36,856 nt of DNA from Lachnospiraceae bacterium (GCA_015057515.1 SVED01000013.1:1-36856), one strand, 5' to 3'; counted from the stretch's first letter, positions 24,962 to 34,633 are shown. The notes: a model not told the origin generated them from the letters alone. Translations and numbers: made by a program.

Positions 24962-26298
24962 CACTTGTCTACCCCCATTTTGGTTAAACTTGTCTCATTC
25001 TCTCTTGACATCCAATAAAAGATGATTATTAAAACAAGTAATCCGCCTGTGAGGAAAATTTGTAAAATAAACATACTAAGTATCATAATTGTCATATATA
25101 AAGCAATACAAACAGAAATTCTGCTATCAAGATTATCTGTATATAAATCAAGCAATTTTAATACAAAAGCAATAATAATCGGCATTATAACTATTCCTAC
25201 TAACCCTAAATTAGTTATTGCATCTGATATCAGACCATTATTGGCGCCTTGATCAAAACCAAAAAACCAAATACTTATCATATGCGAAATATTGTCATAT
25301 GGTGATTGGAATCCAAAATATCGCAAAAAACTAGATCTAAAATAGTCTGGTGTATATTGAGTGAAAAAATTGTAATACGCATATGAAATCATATTTGTAA
25401 TCATTCCCAACCTGTTAATGATAGTTTGAGCCAATGCATAACTTCCATTAATCAGATACAACAATAGGCTTCCACCAGTGAGACCTGACAAACCATATAA
25501 GGCAAACGAATTTAATGATGACATTTTAATTTTAGGAAGAAGATAGTTAATCATCATTGCTATTACTGCGAAGAAAAATGGACCTTTCATACCATTATAA
25601 CCAAACATAAAAATCTGTGTTATAAACAAAATCAAAACAAAACTATGTTTCTTTTTTCTAATATAATAAACAATCATAAACGGATTTATCCATGTAGCCC
25701 AATTGTATAGATAAACCATTATAGTCGGTAGATTATATGTTCCAGCTTCTGTTCTAAGATCGTAAACTGAATCTAAGTTAAAATTAATTCTAAATCCAGA
25801 ATACACACCACAAACAAGTAATGCTACTAGAAAAAAAATCACGCATATTAAACCAATTTTATACTTTGGGGGAAAGTAATTTACTGATTTAAATTTCTTT
25901 ACTTTAATCTTATTTCTAAATATAAATGTGAAAAAATATAAAAAAGCAAAATATGCAGTATTAGCAAAAACATATTCACTAGTAAAATTTCCATATTTTA
26001 TCAAACTAGTAAAAGGGATTATCGATAATAAAAATATTAAAAATATAACAACATTAGATACTCCTTTTTCTGCATAAAACATATTTCGAGTCATCATTGC
26101 AAATGTAAATAGTATAACCCAAGATAGTAAAATATTTTGAATATTAAAGCTTACAGAATAGTTATAAACGTTTCCATATATAGGAGCTAATATAACTTCA
26201 AAAACTTTATCAATAAGCATTCTATATATAACAATAATGATAAAATATAAAGCTGTGCTTTTAAAAAATTTCTTTATTGTAGTAAAATTTATATACAT
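24961..26298 (-). CDS. Wzy-type polysaccharide polymerase
   Basis: A 445-residue protein with a dozen or so hydrophobic segments (for example YFIIIVIYRML, VVIFLIFLLSIIP, FAYLYFF-like stretches, VYLYNWATW) and a large extracytoplasmic loop around residues 290-355 (NRLGMITNMISY, YFRSSFLRYFGFQ). This is the build of O-antigen or capsule repeat-unit polymerases, which lack a shared motif. It stands between the FemAB-like and flippase genes in the cluster, supporting the role. ATG at 26298 has AGAGGA upstream. Codons are strongly AT-biased compared with the housekeeping genes to the left. The substrate repeat unit is not known. Confidence 0.72.
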   Translation of the reverse strand: MYINFTTIKKFFKSTALYFIIIVIYRMLIDKVFEVILAPIYGNVYNYSVSFNIQNILLSWVILFTFAMMTRNMFYAEKGVSNVVIFLIFLLSIIPFTSLIKYGNFTSEYVFANTAYFAFLYFFTFIFRNKIKVKKFKSVNYFPPKYKIGLICVIFFLVALLVCGVYSGFRINFNLDSVYDLRTEAGTYNLPTIMVYLYNWATWINPFMIVYYIRKKKHSFVLILFITQIFMFGYNGMKGPFFFAVIAMMINYLLPKIKMSSLNSFALYGLSGLTGGSLLLYLINGSYALAQTIINRLGMITNMISYAYYNFFTQYTPDYFRSSFLRYFGFQSPYDNISHMISIWFFGFDQGANNGLISDAITNLGLVGIVIMPIIIAFVLKLLDLYTDNLDSRISVCIALYMTIMILSMFILQIFLTGGLLVLIIIFYWMSRENETSLTKMGVDK

Positions 26299-26302
26299 GT
26301 TT

Positions 26303-27268
26303 TTATCCTCTTAATTTTTTTCTAATCAAAAATTTCAGTATAGGATTTCTTGTGTATATTTTTCGAATAGAAAAGTATGGAGTCTGATGTGCACCAAAAT
26401 GCCTAAATGATTCTTCAACTCCCGGCATCATACTTCCTTCAAAATCATATCCTTTAACTTTACCCGAAAAATATTCCAACATTGAATACACCAATAAGTC
26501 TGGAATCCCCTCTTTTCTAGTATCTGGATCAATTGCACTCACCAAATCATATGCCCACATATTATCCCAAACATTAAATAATGCACTAATTACATTTCCT
26601 TCGTTATCCTCAATATAAATGGATTTTCCTGAATTGTTCTCATATGAAGCATTATATAATCTCTCAAATAATTCAAAAGAATATCTCATATTTGTACCTT
26701 GTTTTTCTAAGCACACTCTATGTAACTCATAAAAATCTTTTGCTGACAAGTCAAACTTTATGGTGTATCCTAACCTTCTAGCTTTGTTAATGTTTTTTCT
26801 TTTATTAGATTGAAAACCTTTATATAACGTATCCACATCTGATATATCCTCTAATCTGTATGTATAATAGCTAGTTTGCTGATATCCCTTCCAATACAAA
26901 GGCAACCAATTTGTCAATACAGGAGAATAATTCTGCATATAATAAACTAAATTAAGGTTTTCAACTTGCTCAAGTATATTTGTAATAACTTCTTTTTCGA
27001 ATGATATACGTTTTGACTCAATTTGATTATCCGAATATTTTATCCATATGCCATTATGCTGAGTTAGTTCAGGTTGTGTTATATACTTAATACCACCTAT
27101 TTTTTTTACATAGTATGGCATTGCTCCAAGAATAGCATCACCTTTTTCATACAGAATAACATCCCAATTTTCTTCCCCACACACAGCATCTAACCACCAG
27201 TATTGATCATATATACAAATGGTAGGATTTTCTTTACATAGTTCTCTATATTTCTCTTTGTTCGTCAT
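26303..27268 (-). CDS. FemAB/GNAT-like acyltransferase (Acetyltransf_6 type)
   Basis: A 321-residue cytoplasmic protein with a double GNAT fold. The first part includes YDQYWWLDAVCG and DAILGAMPYYVKKIGGIKYI. The second includes FKGFQSNKRKNINKARRLGY, SIYIEDNEGNVISALFNVWD and KGYDFEGSMMPGVEESFRHF, with YDFEGS and F..FG typical of the group. Members transfer amino acids or acyl groups onto envelope glycans or lipid carriers. It sits between a GT4 and the polymerase, so it probably decorates the repeat unit, for instance with an amino acid or acetyl. ATG 27268 is preferred because GAGG lies 10 nt ahead; an ATG at 27277 would overlap the upstream stop as ATGA but leave the ribosome binding site too close. 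Confidence 0.72.
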   Translation of the reverse strand: MTNKEKYRELCKENPTICIYDQYWWLDAVCGEENWDVILYEKGDAILGAMPYYVKKIGGIKYITQPELTQHNGIWIKYSDNQIESKRISFEKEVITNILEQVENLNLVYYMQNYSPVLTNWLPLYWKGYQQTSYYTYRLEDISDVDTLYKGFQSNKRKNINKARRLGYTIKFDLSAKDFYELHRVCLEKQGTNMRYSFELFERLYNASYENNSGKSIYIEDNEGNVISALFNVWDNMWAYDLVSAIDPDTRKEGIPDLLVYSMLEYFSGKVKGYDFEGSMMPGVEESFRHFGAHQTPYFSIRKIYTRNPILKFLIRKKLRG

Positions 27269-27273
27269 AAATA

Positions 27274-28380
27274 TCATTCCTCATTAATATATATATTATC
27301 TAAAATCTTAACTGCACTTTCCCATGAGTATGCTTGAGCCATACGCAACTCGTTTTCATGACATTGATTCCATAAAGCATTATTATTTTTTATACTTAAT
27401 ACCGCATTTCTAATTTCTACAGGATCTCTAGTATCACATGATATTCCAAATTGATTTTCAAGTACCTTCTTTTCCATTCCAATCCCTTTTGTTATCAGTA
27501 TTGGTGTACCAGTAAATATCGCCTCGTAAAACTTTATAACTTCTGCATCTCCTTGATAATTCAAATCATTTGGATCGTATGCACAAAACAACAAATCGGT
27601 ATTTGCGTATAATCCAGATGATTCCACTATACCGTTATATGGACCATTAACATACACATTTTCATAGTTGTCTTTTATTCTTTCTAATTCTGGCAAATCC
27701 ATTCCTCCACCATTTATCTCTACTGTAATATCGTGAAGCCCCTGAATCGCCTCAAATAATGCCGTAAATTCTTTGATTTGACCCCTCACCACTCCATGAT
27801 ATGCTATCCTAAATGTACTACTTTCTGTCTTAGGTAATCTTTCAAGCAAAGTAGCATCTGGGTAATTTCTTAACGGATATAACTTACTATGAACCTTCTT
27901 ATATTCTTTCCCCAAGTAAATTGCATTTTCGTATAAAGCAGCTACCGATTGATTAATTGCTCGAATTACCAGTTTTCTAATTATGTATCTTTTAAAGAAA
28001 TTGCCTTTTTCATAGTATTCGTGCATATCAAATATCATTTTATTAGACTTTTTCTTACAAAACATACCAATTATTGCTCCGTCTAAATCGTTGCAATGAA
28101 TATAGTCATACTTATTACTATTTATATTTTTCTTACACGCTTTAAGAAACTTAAAATATTGCGGAACCTGTTTCATTCCTGTTCCATATACCGATGATAT
28201 TTTAAAACGAATTAGGTTTATTCCATCTATGCACTCATTTTCTTCATGATGCTTAGACAAATCTCTATCCCAACATAAAATTGTAACATTAAATCCTTTA
28301 TTTACTAAATATTTGGCTTCCTTATATACTCTTACATCTGGGTCAAACCCATTTGTAAGAATCATTACTACATTTTTCAT
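27274..28380 (-). CDS. Glycosyltransferase, GT4-like (GT-B fold)
   Basis: A 368-residue cytoplasmic glycosyltransferase. N-terminal domain starts KNVVMILTNGFDPDVRVYKE with the glycine-poor loop and HCNDLDGAIIG. The C-terminal domain has RIAYHGVVRGQIKEFTALFE, DITVEINGGGMDLPELERIK, VYVNGPYNG and a terminal SWESAVKILDNIY. The conserved pair around EVIKFYEAIFTGTPILIT replaces the usual E-x7-E. It adds one sugar to the lipid-linked repeat unit. Start is ATG 28380 with GGAG 7 nt upstream; ATG 28392 has no ribosome binding site. The sugar and linkage are not predictable from the sequence. Confidence 0.85.
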   Translation of the reverse strand: MKNVVMILTNGFDPDVRVYKEAKYLVNKGFNVTILCWDRDLSKHHEENECIDGINLIRFKISSVYGTGMKQVPQYFKFLKACKKNINSNKYDYIHCNDLDGAIIGMFCKKKSNKMIFDMHEYYEKGNFFKRYIIRKLVIRAINQSVAALYENAIYLGKEYKKVHSKLYPLRNYPDATLLERLPKTESSTFRIAYHGVVRGQIKEFTALFEAIQGLHDITVEINGGGMDLPELERIKDNYENVYVNGPYNGIVESSGLYANTDLLFCAYDPNDLNYQGDAEVIKFYEAIFTGTPILITKGIGMEKKVLENQFGISCDTRDPVEIRNAVLSIKNNNALWNQCHENELRMAQAYSWESAVKILDNIYINEE

Positions 28381-28445
28381 AATTATCTCCATTTGAAAAT
28401 AATATTAAAAATACAATATTTTATATATACTGTAGTCATAATTTA

Positions 28446-29675
28446 TTAATCGGCTTCTATATAATCAAAAACTCTCTCTAAAATATTAACCAAATTAGGT
28501 TGGTCATAATCCTCTGCTACCTTTCGGGCATTTTTTCCCATCTCCAACAATTTTTCTCTCGGCATATTGCATATTTCCAATACTACATCTGAAAATGCTT
28601 CAGCTGTTTGATTTTCTGTAACAATTCCACAATTATATCTTGTAATTAAATTGTATCCAAATTTTGCATTGCAAATAATTGGTTGTCCACTTGCCAAATA
28701 ATCGAATAATTTACTCTGACTACCTCCATATTTCATCAAGTTCACTTGCTTATAAGTTAATACATTTGCTGTGGCATTTGACAAAATATATGGTATTTTT
28801 TGCTTTTCAATTCGACCATAAAACCGAATATTGTCTATTTTTTCTGATTTACAATACGTTTCCAGTTCTTCCTGTTCATCACCATTTCCATATATGTGAA
28901 AAAATATATTGTCGTGTCCAAGCTCATCTATTTTTTTTGCAGCATCACATATTTGTCGGATATTATTTGCTCGTCTTACGGAACCACAATACACAATATT
29001 TTTTTTATTCATATCCCAAGGTAGTTCTTCATTAAAACTTTTTTTATTAAAATCTACTTCTTTTATATCACATCCCATATTAATATGAAAAATCTTTTTA
29101 AAATCTACTTTTTTTGCATATCTTTGTTCCCTTACATAATCACATCCACCCTCCATGGAAAAAACAAGGGCATCCGTTTTTAGATACGTTCTTTTTTCAA
29201 TATATGATAAAGCAAGAATAATTGGATTAATTTTACTAAACCCTGCATATTCGACTATGCTTGCAGGCCATAAATCGACAATATCAGTTATTATTGGTAT
29301 ATCCTTAAATACATTCTTAGCAAATGAATACAAGTACGCTTCACAAATAATGATGACGTCTGGTTTTTCTGATTTTATAGTTTTCAGTTTAATACCAAAA
29401 GTCATCATATTTTTTATTCTAGCAAATCCATTTCCATAATACCTTGGTGTTTGAATATATTTATATTTAACACCATCAACTATATCAGAATCCTCATTTA
29501 ACTCTTCAATTACATCAACATCTGTGTTGTGCACAGTACTCGCAGAAACAATTTTCACCTCATATCCTCTTTTTACCAATTGCTTACCCCAGTTGTGATA
29601 TCTTAACATAGTATTATAAGGTGGTTGTTGAGCATAATGACATATTATCAATACACTTTTAATTGTTTTACTCAT
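28446..29675 (-). CDS. Glycosyltransferase, GT4 family (WbuB-like)
   Basis: A 409-residue GT-B glycosyltransferase. VLIICHYAQQPPYNTMLRYH opens the N-terminal domain, the PYNTMLRYHNWGKQLVKRGY pattern being typical of WbuB/CapM relatives. IITDIVDLWPASIV is the central signature. KNIVYCGSVRRANNIRQICD, FHIYGNGDEQEELE and KYGGSQSKLFDYLASGQPII (with E replaced by K/L around the usual nucleotide-binding Glu pair) form the C-terminal donor domain. ATG at 29675 has AGGAGG 7 nt upstream. It follows the oxidoreductase gene by 47 nt. It probably adds an amino sugar to the growing unit, but donor and acceptor are not known. Confidence 0.86.
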   Translation of the reverse strand: MSKTIKSVLIICHYAQQPPYNTMLRYHNWGKQLVKRGYEVKIVSASTVHNTDVDVIEELNEDSDIVDGVKYKYIQTPRYYGNGFARIKNMMTFGIKLKTIKSEKPDVIIICEAYLYSFAKNVFKDIPIITDIVDLWPASIVEYAGFSKINPIILALSYIEKRTYLKTDALVFSMEGGCDYVREQRYAKKVDFKKIFHINMGCDIKEVDFNKKSFNEELPWDMNKKNIVYCGSVRRANNIRQICDAAKKIDELGHDNIFFHIYGNGDEQEELETYCKSEKIDNIRFYGRIEKQKIPYILSNATANVLTYKQVNLMKYGGSQSKLFDYLASGQPIICNAKFGYNLITRYNCGIVTENQTAEAFSDVVLEICNMPREKLLEMGKNARKVAEDYDQPNLVNILERVFDYIEAD

Positions 29676-29722
29676 AACTAGCCTCCTGATATATTATCCA
29701 CTTGTTTTAATATTTAAATGTA

Positions 29723-30787
29723 TTATTTATCAAATAATCCATGCATATCAATACTTTCGAATTTTTCAAGTGGTAATTTTATACGTTGTCCGGTTAATTG
29801 ACTCTTATATATAGCTAAAACTATCTCTAAGGCATTTCGCCCAGCATATGCATCAACATAAGGTTTTCTATCATGCTCTATAGCATCTATCACATCCGCA
29901 TATAAAGCTGTATGACCATTTCCATACACATTAGAAGTTGTTTCCTGTAATCCTTCTTTAGAATTTCCCTCTGAAAAATTCCAGACATCAATATTATTAC
30001 AAGATGTACCTCCTAGTTTTACAGTTCCTTTTTCTCCAAATACATATAAGGTTTCTTCCAGATTTTTAGGATACACATTAACCGTTCCTTCAACAGTTCC
30101 AATAGCACCATTTTTAAACTTAATTATCGCTACTCCAACATCCTCACACTCCAAATAATCATGAAACTGTTGACGTGTTACTCCATATACTTCTTCTACA
30201 TCATCACCCAGCATCCACCTTAATAAATCAATACCATGTATACACTGGTTCATAAGAGCACCACCATCTGAAGCCCACTTACCTCTCCATAAAGCTTGAT
30301 CGTAGTAATCTTTATTTCTATTCCAACGTACATTAATTGATCCATGTGACATTTTTCCAAATCTATCATTTTCCACGGCATCACGTAGTTCTTTTACTGC
30401 AAGATTAAATCTATTTTGATGACAAACCGATATTTTCACACCTTTTTCTTCACTTTTTTTAATCATTTCTGAAGCATCTTCCATTGACATTGCCATAGGT
30501 TTTTCTACTATAACATTAATACCATGCTCCATACAGAACAATGCAATCGGTGCATGTTCTCCGCTATCTGTAGCAATAGCCACAAGCTCAAGTTCTGGAT
30601 GCTCTACAACCATCTTTTTGTAATCATCATATCTCTGCGCAGTAGTATTAAACTCTGTTTTGCTCAATAGTACGTCTATGTGTTCCGGAACAATATCGCA
30701 AAGGGCAACAAGTTCTAATCCATTGTTTTTTATTGCTTTTATATGGTTTACAGCAATTCTTCCACACCCTATCAATGCATATTTCAT
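29723..30787 (-). CDS. Gfo/Idh/MocA-family oxidoreductase, probable nucleotide-sugar dehydrogenase
   Basis: A 354-residue NAD(P)-dependent enzyme. MKYALIGCGRIAVNHIKAIK gives the GxGxxA dinucleotide loop, and VEKPMAMSMEDA has the EKP signature (95-97). WNRNKDYYDQALWRGKWASD and MNQCIHGIDLLRWMLGDDVE carry the catalytic-face residues, including the HGIDLL helix. Members next to DegT aminotransferases often make 3-keto sugars (WbpB/WlbA acting with WbpE). Here the aminotransferase of 30833-32014 is its upstream partner. ATG 30787 has GGAGG in range; an in-frame ATG at 30802 would place that site inside the gene. The exact substrate is uncertain. Confidence 0.87.
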   Translation of the reverse strand: MKYALIGCGRIAVNHIKAIKNNGLELVALCDIVPEHIDVLLSKTEFNTTAQRYDDYKKMVVEHPELELVAIATDSGEHAPIALFCMEHGINVIVEKPMAMSMEDASEMIKKSEEKGVKISVCHQNRFNLAVKELRDAVENDRFGKMSHGSINVRWNRNKDYYDQALWRGKWASDGGALMNQCIHGIDLLRWMLGDDVEEVYGVTRQQFHDYLECEDVGVAIIKFKNGAIGTVEGTVNVYPKNLEETLYVFGEKGTVKLGGTSCNNIDVWNFSEGNSKEGLQETTSNVYGNGHTALYADVIDAIEHDRKPYVDAYAGRNALEIVLAIYKSQLTGQRIKLPLEKFESIDMHGLFDK

Positions 30788-30832
30788 TTCCTTATCCTCC
30801 ATATCTCATTTAATTTATCACCACAATTTAAA

Positions 30833-32014
30833 CTATTTCCTTAATGCACCTATGACTTGTTCTATTACGTAATTTCTTTCATCATCATATAATTCTGGAA
30901 ATACAGGTATAGCGAATGTAGTCTTGCTTAAATTTTCACTTACAGGCAAATCTCCTTCTTTATATCCAAGATAAGCAAATGCTCCTTGAAGATGAAGAGG
31001 AACTGGATAATATATTCCACATGCCACTCCATTTTCATTTAAGCTCTCGATTATTTTAATAGCATTATCGTGTTTCAATGCATAAATGTAATATGAATGA
31101 TAGGAATTTACACCCTCTTTCGGTGTTACGTATGTAGTCTTTTTAAAAGCCTCATCATACATTTTTGCATTTTTTCGTCTTCCTTTAACAAACTCATCAA
31201 TATGGGTTAATTTTTTTCTGAGTATCGCTGCTTGAAGCGCATCTAAACGTGAATTATACCCAACTAGATAGTTGTAATACTTTGTTTCACCCACCGGAAT
31301 GTTATTGGGGATTTCTCGTCCATTATTTTCACATAATCTTTTATATGTATTTAATCCATCTTTGCCAGAACCATGTAACTTAAGTGCCTTACAAGCGCTT
31401 GCTATGTTCTCATCATCAGTTAATATCATTCCACCATCACCAGCACAGCCAAGATTTTTAGTTGGAAAAAAAGAAAAACAAGATACATCTCCCAAAGTCC
31501 CTTTTCTTGTTCCTTTATATTCAGTACCCACTGACTGAGCACAATCCATAATAAGATACAAATTATGCTTCTTGCATATTTCTCTTATTTTATCCATATC
31601 ACATGAATTCCCATAGAAGTGTACAGGTAAAACAGCTTTTGTTTTACCTGTAATAGCCGACTCTATAAGCTCTGGATTCATACAATAAGTGTCACTACAA
31701 ACATCAATAAATACAGGTTTAGCGCCTACCGCAGCTATACTTTCAGCAGTCGCAAAAAAAGTCCAGGCTACAGTTATTACTTCATCACCACATCCTATAC
31801 CAAGAGCTCTCAATGCAATTACTATCGCGTCGGTTCCATTTCCACAAGATATACCATATTTTGCACCTTCATATTCTGCAAATTCTTTTTCAAAAAGAGC
31901 TACTTCTTCTCCACCAATATAATTTCCCGATCGAACTACTCTCAACATTGCATCCTCATAATCAGAAGCGTATGTTTCATGTTGTCGCTGTATATTCATG
32001 AGCTGTACTTTCAT
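30833..32014 (-). CDS. DegT/DnrJ/EryC1-family sugar aminotransferase (WbpE-like)
   Basis: A 393-residue PLP enzyme. CGNGTDAIVIALRALGIG binds phosphate, DCAQSVG (Asp157, Gln160) holds the cofactor ring and FFPTKNLGCAGDGG carries Lys186 for the Schiff base. VGYNSRLDALQAAIL and a terminal HYPVPLHLQ-like stretch (YYPVPLHLQGAFAYLGY) are typical. The sequence pattern resembles WbpE and relatives, which aminate C3 of a nucleotide sugar. It lies between ugd and the Gfo/Idh/MocA gene. The ATG at 32014 has GGAGG 7 nt upstream; a frame extended to 32068 would overlap ugd and lacks a site. Glutamate is the usual amino donor. Confidence 0.9.
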   Translation of the reverse strand: MKVQLMNIQRQHETYASDYEDAMLRVVRSGNYIGGEEVALFEKEFAEYEGAKYGISCGNGTDAIVIALRALGIGCGDEVITVAWTFFATAESIAAVGAKPVFIDVCSDTYCMNPELIESAITGKTKAVLPVHFYGNSCDMDKIREICKKHNLYLIMDCAQSVGTEYKGTRKGTLGDVSCFSFFPTKNLGCAGDGGMILTDDENIASACKALKLHGSGKDGLNTYKRLCENNGREIPNNIPVGETKYYNYLVGYNSRLDALQAAILRKKLTHIDEFVKGRRKNAKMYDEAFKKTTYVTPKEGVNSYHSYYIYALKHDNAIKIIESLNENGVACGIYYPVPLHLQGAFAYLGYKEGDLPVSENLSKTTFAIPVFPELYDDERNYVIEQVIGALRK

Positions 32015-32048
32015 ATTATTTCCTCCAATTAATTTAAACCGTGTAACT

Positions 32049-33284
32049 TTAATCCCTTTTGAAAACATCTCTTGTATATACTTTTTCTTTTACATCATCA
32101 AGGCAATTTTCATATCTATTTGCAATTATTACCATAGATTGCTTTTTGAAATCATCTAGATCATTTACCACTTTGCTGCCAAAAAAAGTTGTATTGTTTT
32201 TAAGGGTAGGTTCGTAAACAATTAACTTTGCACCTTTTGCCTTTATTCTTTTCATGACACCTTGGATAGATGATTGACGGAAATTATCTGAATTCGCCTT
32301 CATTGTTAATCTGAAAATTCCTATTGTAATTTCTTTTTCTTTTTCTAAGTCATATTCAAATTCATCATCATAACCATAATATCCCGCTTTAATAAGAACT
32401 TGGTTAGCTATAAATTCTTTTCTGGTTCTATTACTCTCAACAATTGCCTCAATAAGATTTTCTGGTACATCTTCAAAATTAGCCAGAAGCTGTTTTGTAT
32501 CTTTTGGTAAACAATATCCTCCATATCCAAAAGATGGATTATTGTAATGATTTCCAATCCTCGGATCCAAACATACACCTTCAATAATTTGTTGTGTATT
32601 TAATCCTTTAGACTCTGCATACGTATCAAGTTCATTAAAATAAGATACTCTTAATGCTAAATAGGTATTAGCAAAAAGTTTTACTGCTTCTGCTTCTGTA
32701 AAACCAATAAAAAGTTTATCAATATTATCTTTTATTGCCCCTTCTTGCAACAATTCAGCAAAATCACGTGCAACCGCCTCTGTAGTATCGTCGCAGGAAA
32801 CAATAATTCTTGATGGATACAGATTATCATACAACGCTTTTGATTCTCTCAGAAATTCTGGGCTAAAAATAATATTATTTGTATTATACTTTTCACGAAT
32901 ACTTCTTGTGTAACCTACAGGAATCGTAGATTTAATAACCATAATAGCAGTTGGATTTACTTTTATTACGTTTTCTATTACTTTTTCAACTGCAGAACAA
33001 TCAAAAAAATTACGTTTACTATCATAATTTGTTGGAGTAGCAATAACCACATATTCCGCATTTGAATATGCAAAATCACTATCTAAGGTTGCTATTAAAT
33101 CTAAATCCTTTTCAGCAAGATACTTCTCTATATACTCATCTTGTATTGGACTTATCTTTCTATTTATTTTATCTACCTTTTCTGGTATAACATCAACTGC
33201 AACTACAGTATTATTTTGAGACAATAAAACAGCTATCGATAAACCTACATACCCTGTGCCTGCCACAGCTATCTTTCTTTTCAT
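32049..33284 (-). CDS. ugd: UDP-glucose 6-dehydrogenase
   Basis: A 411-residue enzyme that oxidises UDP-glucose to UDP-glucuronate using two NAD+. [20 protein letters not shown] is the NAD loop, [20 protein letters not shown] has the catalytic Lys204, [20 protein letters not shown] has the thiohemiacetal Cys258, and [20 protein letters not shown] closes the C-terminal domain. Close similarity to the short Ugd of enterobacteria is clear throughout. An extra stretch of about 20 mostly acidic residues (around 300-325, with [17 protein letters not shown]) sits before the C-terminal Rossmann domain. Start at 33284 has AAGGAG. It feeds uronic acid to the polymer. Confidence 0.96.
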   Translation of the reverse strand: MKRKIAVAGTGYVGLSIAVLLSQNNTVVAVDVIPEKVDKINRKISPIQDEYIEKYLAEKDLDLIATLDSDFAYSNAEYVVIATPTNYDSKRNFFDCSAVEKVIENVIKVNPTAIMVIKSTIPVGYTRSIREKYNTNNIIFSPEFLRESKALYDNLYPSRIIVSCDDTTEAVARDFAELLQEGAIKDNIDKLFIGFTEAEAVKLFANTYLALRVSYFNELDTYAESKGLNTQQIIEGVCLDPRIGNHYNNPSFGYGGYCLPKDTKQLLANFEDVPENLIEAIVESNRTRKEFIANQVLIKAGYYGYDDEFEYDLEKEKEITIGIFRLTMKANSDNFRQSSIQGVMKRIKAKGAKLIVYEPTLKNNTTFFGSKVVNDLDDFKKQSMVIIANRYENCLDDVKEKVYTRDVFKRD

Positions 33285-33300
33285 ATCTTCTCCTTATCAC

Positions 33301-33320
33301 AAAAAACATTTATGTTTTTT
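33301..33320 (-). promoter_or_regulatory. A/T hairpin between the GNAT gene and ugd
   Basis: AAAAAACAT followed by two bases and ATGTTTTTT, a nearly perfect inverted repeat in the 43-nt gap. It looks like a weak terminator or attenuator within the cluster, leaving ugd at reduced or separate expression. The low GC makes this uncertain. Confidence 0.4.
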
Positions 33321-33327
33321 TAATTCG

Positions 33328-33939
33328 TTACTGTGTCACCATATTCTTAGCATATCTATATTCATTCATTTTCCTACCATATTTAGTTCCATATTCTCTT
33401 GTAAGCTCAAAGCCATTTTTTTTGTAAAATCCATTAACTTTATCGTTATTCTCAGCATCTGTTTCTAGCGATATATATTTATATTCAGTAAAGTCGGTTA
33501 TTTCTTTCAATTTATTTATCATCTTAGAACCTACTCCCTTAGATTCTATTTCTTTTTTTACTGCAATTGATGATAATTCCACATATTTCTCTTCTCTTGC
33601 CACTTCATCAGACTTTCCAAAAGCACCAATTAATCTTTTCAAAAAGCTAGGATGTTTAATAAAAGCAAGCATTGAATAAAATCCAAACTGAATTATCTTT
33701 CGTTTTATCAACCCCTTGAAAAATGCTGAGTAGTCTTTTGAATACGCAACAAATCCCAACAATTTTCCTTTTTCTTTAGCCACAAGAATTCCCGATTTTT
33801 CATCATCCATATAACCCTTGTATAATGTCTTTAAAAAACCTTTTCCTAATTCCGTTAAAAAGAAACCTTCAAATGCCTGCATATGAATACACACTATCTC
33901 TTCAATCAAAGCTTTTTCTGTTGTTTCACATATCTTCAT
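33328..33939 (-). CDS. GNAT-family N-acetyltransferase
   Basis: A 203-residue cytoplasmic acetyltransferase. The acetyl-CoA motif is VELSSIAVKKEIESKGVGSK (loop K-G-V-G-S-K), followed by ISLETDAENNDKVNGFYKKN and GFE, the usual GNAT motif B. The N-terminal part has ICIHMQAFEGFFLTELG. It overlaps the sugar-transferase stop as ATGA and lies in the capsule cluster, so N-acetylation of an amino sugar made by one of the two DegT enzymes is the likely job. Start ATG 33939 has GGGAG 8 nt upstream; an in-frame GTG-type extension to 33969 is less likely. The substrate is not determined. Confidence 0.85.
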   Translation of the reverse strand: MKICETTEKALIEEIVCIHMQAFEGFFLTELGKGFLKTLYKGYMDDEKSGILVAKEKGKLLGFVAYSKDYSAFFKGLIKRKIIQFGFYSMLAFIKHPSFLKRLIGAFGKSDEVAREEKYVELSSIAVKKEIESKGVGSKMINKLKEITDFTEYKYISLETDAENNDKVNGFYKKNGFELTREYGTKYGRKMNEYRYAKNMVTQ

Positions 33940-34622
33940 CTTAAGACTCCCATTACTGTTTTGATACACACCCTTAAATCATATATTAATCCAACTTTTT
34001 TTATTCCCCTTAAATTATACTTCATTTTGATAGGCAATATTTCATCAATATATGTTATATCTGGATTAGAACTTTTAGATATAAGTTTATCCTCATCCTT
34101 AAACTCTATGCTTGCTTCACTCGTAATACCAGCCGGCAAAAGTAACGTAGCTTTCATTTCATTTGTATACTTTTTTACGTACTTCTTAACTTCTGGACGA
34201 GTACCAACAAATGTCATATCTCCAACAAGCACATTAAACAATTGTGGTATCTCATCAATTCTGTACTTACGAATTTTTTCTCCTACTCTTGTGATTCTCG
34301 AATCATTTTCAAAGGTCAAAGAATTACCTTTTTTTTCTGCATCATTTACCATCGTACGAAATTTGCAGATATAAAACGATCTACCATATTGTGTTATTCT
34401 AATTTGTCTAAATAACACCGGCCCTTTTGAATCAAGTTTTATCCATATACCACAAACCAACATAACAGGAAGCAAAATTACTAAAAGCAAGCTTGATAAT
34501 AAAACATCAAACATTCTTTTTAGGAACAACTGTACTTTTTTCTTTGATAAGATGTTGTAATATATTTGCACTTCTTCGCATTTCATCCATTCAGGTAACT
34601 CTTCCCATTTTACTAATTTCAT
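33936..34622 (-). CDS. Polyprenyl-phosphate sugar-phosphate transferase (initiating)
   Basis: A 228-residue monotopic/membrane enzyme that starts the repeat unit by moving sugar-1-phosphate from a nucleotide sugar to undecaprenyl phosphate. KRMFDVLLSSLLLVILLPVM is the membrane helix, GPVLFRQIRITQYGRSFYIC then KFRTMVNDAE, DEIPQLFNVLVGDMTFVGTR and PEV are the family signature (DE and VGTRPE). The C-terminal LLPAGITSEASIEFKDED region is the usual G-I-T loop. The size fits PglC-type short members rather than WcaJ, which has extra N-terminal helices. ATG at 34622 is 11 nt after the aminotransferase stop. Confidence 0.94.
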   Translation of the reverse strand: MKLVKWEELPEWMKCEEVQIYYNILSKKKVQLFLKRMFDVLLSSLLLVILLPVMLVCGIWIKLDSKGPVLFRQIRITQYGRSFYICKFRTMVNDAEKKGNSLTFENDSRITRVGEKIRKYRIDEIPQLFNVLVGDMTFVGTRPEVKKYVKKYTNEMKATLLLPAGITSEASIEFKDEDKLISKSSNPDITYIDEILPIKMKYNLRGIKKVGLIYDLRVCIKTVMGVLR

Positions 34623-34633
34623 CGATCATTTCC

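Noticed and set aside
21560-29000. Homopolymer A/T runs of 7-8 in capsule genes as phase-variation switches
   Set aside because: Runs of this length are expected in such AT-rich coding DNA and all frames are intact; no longer tract was seen at a start or promoter.
33883-34374. 163-codon plus-strand frame opposite the sugar transferase
   Set aside because: Shadow of the conserved transferase on the other strand. Hydrophobic composition arises from its codons.
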